DNA from: Cyanobacteria bacterium UBA11372
Lineage (GTDB): Bacteria > Cyanobacteriota > Cyanobacteriia > Cyanobacteriales > Aerosakkonemataceae
Assembly: GCA_003486675.1 (NCBI GenBank)
Contig: DNGG01000646.1
Coordinates: 6,208-14,665, forward strand
Direction: 5' to 3'
DNA: 8,458 nt
Shown: piece by piece, positions 5,478 through 8,458 of the stretch
Position numbering within the stretch: the stretch's first letter is position 1
Layout of the letters: each line of letters opens with the position of its first letter
Notes under the pieces: generated by a model
Told to the model about the DNA's origin: nothing
The model's database searches: none
The model's input: only the letters and a program-made list of their open reading frames with translations
Position numbers and translations under genes: made by a program

Positions 5478-7322
5478 ATGACCAATACATTAAATGGACG
5501 GTTGAAAAAGCAACTGGATGAAATAGAAAGCGCTCCCATAAACTCAACCCCCCCAACACTAGACTCAACCCCCCCAACACCAGTCATTTCAAACGATGAT
5601 TGGTCTGACGCAACCAAAGATTTACTCGATAGCTTGCCCCGGGTTTGGACAAGGGGAATGCTATATTTTGTAGTAACATTTGTATCGATCGTTTTACCTT
5701 GGGCGATGCTATCTAAAGTCGATGAAACTGGTAGCGCCAGAGGGAGACTAGAACCATTTGGCGCAACGCAAAGATTGGACGCTCCTGTTGCCGGAACCGT
5801 CACCGCCGTCAGAGTAAAAGAAGGAGAAACTGTAAAAGCAGGACAATTGCTGTTGGAACTAGACTCTGATGTCTTGCGAACCGATTTCCAACAAGCTCAG
5901 AATAAACTCGAAGGGCAACAAAATCGGTTAGGACAGTTGCAGTTACTCAAAAACCAAATAATGCTCGCGATTAGCGTTCAAGAGCAACAAAACCAAGCGC
6001 AACAATCCGAAAAAATTGCTCAAGTGAATCAGGCGCAGCAAGACCTTAATTCTAAACAAACTGCGTATAATTTCCAAACAGAAGAACAACGTGCTGCTGT
6101 CGAACAAGCGCAGCAGAATCTGGATGCGCTCAAAAAAGCTTACAACTCGCAAACACAGGAAAAACTTGCGGCTTTTGAGCAAGCGCAGCAGAACCTTGAT
6201 GCGCTCAAAAAAGCTTACAACTCGCAAACAGAGGAGAAACTGGCAGGAGTTGGGCAGGTACAGCAGACACTTTCTCAGAGCAAAAACGCCTTTGAATTTG
6301 CCAAAATTCGCGTCAAATCGGATCAGATAAAATTCGAGCGCTACAAACAAGCACTTGAGGAAGGTATCATTTCAAAAGACCGATTCAACGAAGTAGAACA
6401 GGCGTTACAAGCAAGCAAACAGGCGCTATCATCAGCGCAATCTGATATTTCCCAAGCCGAACTACGCCTGAAAGAGCAGCAAAACCACTATCAGAACTTT
6501 ATTCATCAAACTCAATCCGATATCTCCCAAGCACAACTGCGCCTGAAAGAGCAACAAAGCCGCTATCAGAACTTTATTCATCAAACTCAATCGGATATCT
6601 CCCAAGCACAATTGCGCCTGAAAGAGCAACAAAGCCGCTATCAGAACTTTATTCATCAAGCTAAATCCGATATCTCCCAAGCACAATTGCGACTGAAAGA
6701 GCAACAAAGCGCGTATCAAAGCCTGATTCAGGCAGGTAAACTCGCCGTGCTTAAAACACAGGAACAACTTAAAGATTTGCAAACACAAATTACAACCCTG
6801 CAAGCAGAAATTGCTCAGATCAAAACACAAATTCAGTCTCTAAAATTGCAGTTAGAGCAACGAGTGCTACGTGCGCCTGTAAGTGGCATAATTTTTCAGC
6901 TACCTATCCAAAAAGCTGGGGCAGTCGTACAACCTTCCCAGATGGTAGCCGAGATTGCGCCCCAAGAAACGCCCCTCGTGCTGAAGGCACAAATGGCTAC
7001 AGGGGAAAGTGGTTTGTTGCGTGAGGGAATGCCTGTCAAAATGAAGTTTGATGCCTATCCTTTCCAAGATTACGGCATCCTAGAAGGTCGTTTGAGCAAA
7101 ATTGCCCCTAGTTCCAAAGTAACCGAAACATCACAGGGTCAAATTGCTACTTATGACCTGGAAATTAGTTTGAATCAAACTTGTATCCCCTCCGCCAATC
7201 AATGCATCGCCTTAACTCCAGGTCAGACAGCAACCGCTGAGGTAATTGTGCGGCAACGGCGGATTATTGATTTTCTGCTTGACCCATTTAAGCAGTTGCA
7301 AAAAGGGGGTTTTAAATTGTAG
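5478..7322 (+). CDS. HlyD-family membrane-fusion protein with expanded coiled-coil hairpin
   Basis: This 614-residue protein should link the ABC exporter to an outer-membrane TolC-like channel. AGGAG lies five bases before the ATG. A cytoplasmic N-terminus with a duplicated STPPT motif (23-34) leads to one transmembrane helix (about 61-79). A first half-lipoyl motif follows (LDAPVAGTVTAVRVKEGETV, 100-119), then a very long helical hairpin (about 135-460). The second half-lipoyl motif LRAPVSGII is at 464-472 and a beta-barrel extends to the C-terminus. The hairpin tip reads RYKQALEEGIISK (288-300); Arg288 and Ser299 keep the R-to-S spacing of TolC-docking tips, but the leucine is one position later than usual. 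Both arms contain four 25-residue repeats (181-280 and 321-420). The E. coli HlyD is 478 residues, so this one is much longer. Two C7 tracts lie near the 5' end. Confidence 0.97.
   Translation: MTNTLNGRLKKQLDEIESAPINSTPPTLDSTPPTPVISNDDWSDATKDLLDSLPRVWTRGMLYFVVTFVSIVLPWAMLSKVDETGSARGRLEPFGATQRLDAPVAGTVTAVRVKEGETVKAGQLLLELDSDVLRTDFQQAQNKLEGQQNRLGQLQLLKNQIMLAISVQEQQNQAQQSEKIAQVNQAQQDLNSKQTAYNFQTEEQRAAVEQAQQNLDALKKAYNSQTQEKLAAFEQAQQNLDALKKAYNSQTEEKLAGVGQVQQTLSQSKNAFEFAKIRVKSDQIKFERYKQALEEGIISKDRFNEVEQALQASKQALSSAQSDISQAELRLKEQQNHYQNFIHQTQSDISQAQLRLKEQQSRYQNFIHQTQSDISQAQLRLKEQQSRYQNFIHQAKSDISQAQLRLKEQQSAYQSLIQAGKLAVLKTQEQLKDLQTQITTLQAEIAQIKTQIQSLKLQLEQRVLRAPVSGIIFQLPIQKAGAVVQPSQMVAEIAPQETPLVLKAQMATGESGLLREGMPVKMKFDAYPFQDYGILEGRLSKIAPSSKVTETSQGQIATYDLEISLNQTCIPSANQCIALTPGQTATAEVIVRQRRIIDFLLDPFKQLQKGGFKL
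5542..5580 (+). repeat. 21-bp direct repeat with two C7 tracts near the HlyD start
   Basis: ACTCAACCCCCCCAACAC occurs exactly at 5542-5559 and 5563-5580. Each copy carries seven consecutive cytosines (5548-5554 and 5569-5575), encoding the STPPT motif twice. Both fall within the first 35 codons, before the membrane helix, where slippage by one base would truncate the protein. Confidence 0.9.
6018..6317 (+). repeat. Four 75-bp coding repeats, descending arm of HlyD hairpin
   Basis: These encode residues 181-205, 206-230, 231-255 and 256-280. The consensus is A-x-[VF]-x-Q-[AV]-Q-Q-x-L followed by K/Q and A-[YF]. The middle two units are nearly identical (QAQQNLDALKKAYNSQT in both) and the outer two have diverged. 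The 25-residue period equals about seven helical turns. Confidence 0.85.
6438..6737 (+). repeat. Four 75-bp coding repeats, ascending arm of HlyD hairpin
   Basis: These encode residues 321-345, 346-370, 371-395 and 396-420, each built on SDISQAQLRLKEQQ followed by YQNFIHQ. Units two and three differ at only three of 75 bases, which indicates recent duplication or gene conversion. The set mirrors the four repeats of the other arm. Confidence 0.95.
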
Positions 7323-7441
7323 TAAATAGGGGGAGAACGATCGCATATACACAGAAAAAAACTGCGGTAAAAAGTTGGCGATCGCAGACTTTATTTAGAC
7401 AATTTGCCAACAAAAAATTAACTTGACCAAGGAAAAACATC
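7323..7441. other. 119-bp spacer between HlyD and parvulin-like genes
   Basis: No ORF or terminator is visible. A HIP1 site lies at 7378-7385 and the ribosome site AAGGA at 7429-7433, eight bases before the next ATG. The absence of a terminator supports read-through from the HlyD gene. Confidence 0.6.
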
Positions 7442-8176
7442 ATGTTAAAAGCGCTCGCCATTACCAACGAAGATATTCTGCATCAAGTCAAGCTATCCTG
7501 CAAAATACCTGAAATAATTGAGCAGATTATTGCCCGTAAAGCGATCGAAAATACCGCTACTGAGGCGGGGATAAAAGTCGAGACAGAAGAACTTCAAAAA
7601 GCAGCAGACCAAATGCGGCTAATCAACCAACTCCTCAATGCTGATGATACCTGGGCGTGGTTGGAAAAGCATCATCTGTCTCTCGATGATTTTGAAGAAA
7701 TTGTCTACACTAATTTGCTCGCTGGTAAGTTAGCTCAACATCTGTTTGGGGATAAAGTAGAACCCTATTTTTTTCAAAATCAACTCGATTATGCAGGTGT
7801 GGTAATGTATGAGGTTGTATTAGATGATGAAGATGTGGCGATGGAACTTTTCTATGCTGTTAAGGAAGGTGAGATGAGTTTTCATGATGTGGCGCGTCAA
7901 TATATCCAGGATGTGGAATTGCGGCGCAAAGGAGGATATCTGGGGATGGTGCGTCGCAAAGATTTGAAAGCGGAAATTTCTGCTGCTGTTTTTGCGGCTA
8001 AACCGCCACAGCTTCTTAAACCAATTGTGACTGCTAGAGGATTACACCTGATTTTAGTAGAGGAACTAATTCAGCCGGAATTAAATGAAAAACTCCGCAC
8101 AAATATCATTTCAAACTTATTCTCTCAATGGCTTAATCAACAAATTGAACAGTCTGAAATAAGCAAGTCACCCTAA
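7442..8176 (+). CDS. Parvulin/SurA-like peptidyl-prolyl isomerase-fold protein, cytoplasmic
   Basis: This 244-residue protein has a helical SurA-like N-terminal part (about 1-110) and a parvulin-like domain (about 117-210). Parvulin hallmarks visible are FHDVARQY (147-154), RRKGGYLGMVRRKDL (161-175), an AVF segment (182-184) and TARGLHLILVEE (197-208) with His202. The position that normally holds the first parvulin histidine (xHILV) reads MYEVVL, so isomerase activity may be weak or absent. There is no signal peptide or membrane helix, so it should act in the cytoplasm before export. Parvulin-like genes beside C39-ABC and HlyD genes are known in cyanobacterial bacteriocin clusters. I infer a chaperone or holdase for the aggregation-prone precursor, perhaps acting on its single proline. 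The start is supported by AAGGA eight bases upstream. Confidence 0.85.
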   Translation: MLKALAITNEDILHQVKLSCKIPEIIEQIIARKAIENTATEAGIKVETEELQKAADQMRLINQLLNADDTWAWLEKHHLSLDDFEEIVYTNLLAGKLAQHLFGDKVEPYFFQNQLDYAGVVMYEVVLDDEDVAMELFYAVKEGEMSFHDVARQYIQDVELRRKGGYLGMVRRKDLKAEISAAVFAAKPPQLLKPIVTARGLHLILVEELIQPELNEKLRTNIISNLFSQWLNQQIEQSEISKSP

Positions 8177-8194
8177 TTAAACTATTTGTTTCAT

Positions 8195-8298
8195 CAGGAC
8201 TTACGCGCGACGAGGCTAGAAACCGGGTTTCTTCGTGGATATCTAGTTCCCAAACCAATGATTTTTCATAGAAACCCGGTTTCTTTGCGTAATTCCTG
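8195..8298. mobile_element. 104-bp MITE-like element with terminal inverted repeats and target duplication
   Basis: The ends CAGGACTTACGC (8195-8206) and GCGTAATTCCTG (8287-8298) are inverted repeats matching at 11 of 12 positions. Directly outside both ends is the 5-mer TTCAT (8190-8194 and 8299-8303), a candidate target-site duplication. Inside, AGAAACCGGGTTTCT (8218-8232) and its exact reverse complement (8270-8284) form a second inverted pair, each nearly palindromic itself. No ORF fits. It lies 18 bp past the parvulin-like stop codon. The parent transposase is not in the window. Confidence 0.75.
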
Positions 8299-8325
8299 TT
8301 CATTATTGGCTTGACAGAACATACC

Positions 8326-8364
8326 AAAAAACCCCTCAACTTGGCTGAGGGGTATGCTATTTTT
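8326..8364. terminator. Bidirectional intrinsic terminator
   Basis: A perfect 8-bp GC-rich stem ACCCCTCA/TGAGGGGT (8331-8338 and 8346-8353) has a 7-base loop. The A-run at 8326-8331 gives an immediate U-run on the minus strand, and a T-run (8360-8364) follows on the plus strand six bases beyond the stem. It would end the exporter operon and, more strongly, a leftward gene from beyond the window. Confidence 0.85.
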
Positions 8365-8458
8365 CTAGACTATGACTCAGCAGGCTAATCAAGCCTATGC
8401 TAGTGTTCTAATAGAAATCCATAGTATGAGGTCTGGTTCCACCCTTAATGCTGAGAGC

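Larger units (their letters stand above)
8177..8458. other. Right-end region without an assigned gene
   Basis: It holds a MITE-like element, a hairpin terminator and about 95 bases of unclear sequence. At the edge, one plus-strand frame is open from ATG 8372 to the end (begins MTQQANQAYASVL) but has no ribosome site. Two minus-strand frames enter from the right and stop at 8408 (ending KGGTRPHTMDFY) and 8395. The terminator orientation favours a leftward gene ending here. I do not recognise any of the three. Confidence 0.5.

Noticed and set aside
5943..6350. ORFs antisense to or shifted within the HlyD coiled coil (also 6091-6330 and 6462-6830)
   Set aside because: They are shadows of the repetitive coiled-coil codons, with repeat-derived composition and no start signals.
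8311..8316. TTGACA as a -35 promoter element
   Set aside because: No -10-like hexamer lies 15-19 bases downstream; that stretch is the terminator stem.
8133..8339. Minus-strand 68-residue ORF
   Set aside because: It reads through the MITE and into the end of the parvulin-like gene; its sequence is explained by the inverted repeats.
8372..8458. Plus-strand ORF open to the window end
   Set aside because: It has no Shine-Dalgarno, is only 29 codons long, lies directly behind a terminator, and competes with two minus-strand frames. It is not called as a gene.

Overview
The window looks like part of a cyanobacterial chromosome, probably from a filamentous, repeat-rich lineage. The evidence is five exact HIP1 octamers (GCGATCGC at 1567, 2323, 2680, 4996 and 7378), arrays of heptanucleotide tandem repeats between genes, a miniature inverted-repeat element carrying AGAAACCCGGTTTCT palindromes, and a secretion cassette of a type known from cyanobacterial bacteriocin loci. 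The genus cannot be told from this sequence.

Layout. On the minus strand at the left end are two small precursor genes. One is complete (162-419), with a 33-residue double-glycine leader and a 52-residue, 38% glycine core. The other is cut by the window edge (1-15); only its first five codons and its Shine-Dalgarno region are visible, but both match the first. A 461-bp divergent intergenic region separates the complete precursor from a plus-strand series. That series is: a helix-turn-helix protein resembling the DNA-binding half of an IS630-type transposase (881-1519); a 373-bp regulatory gap; a paralogue of that protein (1893-2615); a 923-residue ABC exporter with a cyclic-nucleotide-binding-like domain and a C39 leader peptidase (2509-5280, overlapping the previous gene by 107 bp); two heptamer repeat arrays; a 614-residue HlyD-type membrane-fusion protein with a very long, internally repeated coiled-coil hairpin (5478-7322); and a cytoplasmic parvulin/SurA-like protein (7442-8176). 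The right end holds a 104-bp MITE-like element with a 5-bp target duplication, a bidirectional hairpin terminator, and unidentified sequence.

How it works together (inference from family knowledge). The parvulin-like protein may chaperone the glycine-rich precursor in the cytoplasm. The C39 domain would cut it after Gly-Gly while the ABC part moves the core peptide outward. The HlyD protein would bridge to a TolC-like outer-membrane channel that is not in this window. The two transposase-like proteins are candidate regulators, since one is divergent from the precursor and the other overlaps the exporter.

The most unusual points are: the precursor core has glycine at every fourth residue without a break; both regulator C-termini carry a short motif resembling the start of the precursor leader; the HlyD hairpin has four 25-residue repeats on each side of its tip; and two heptamer arrays between the exporter and HlyD genes are near-complementary and could fold into one long hairpin.
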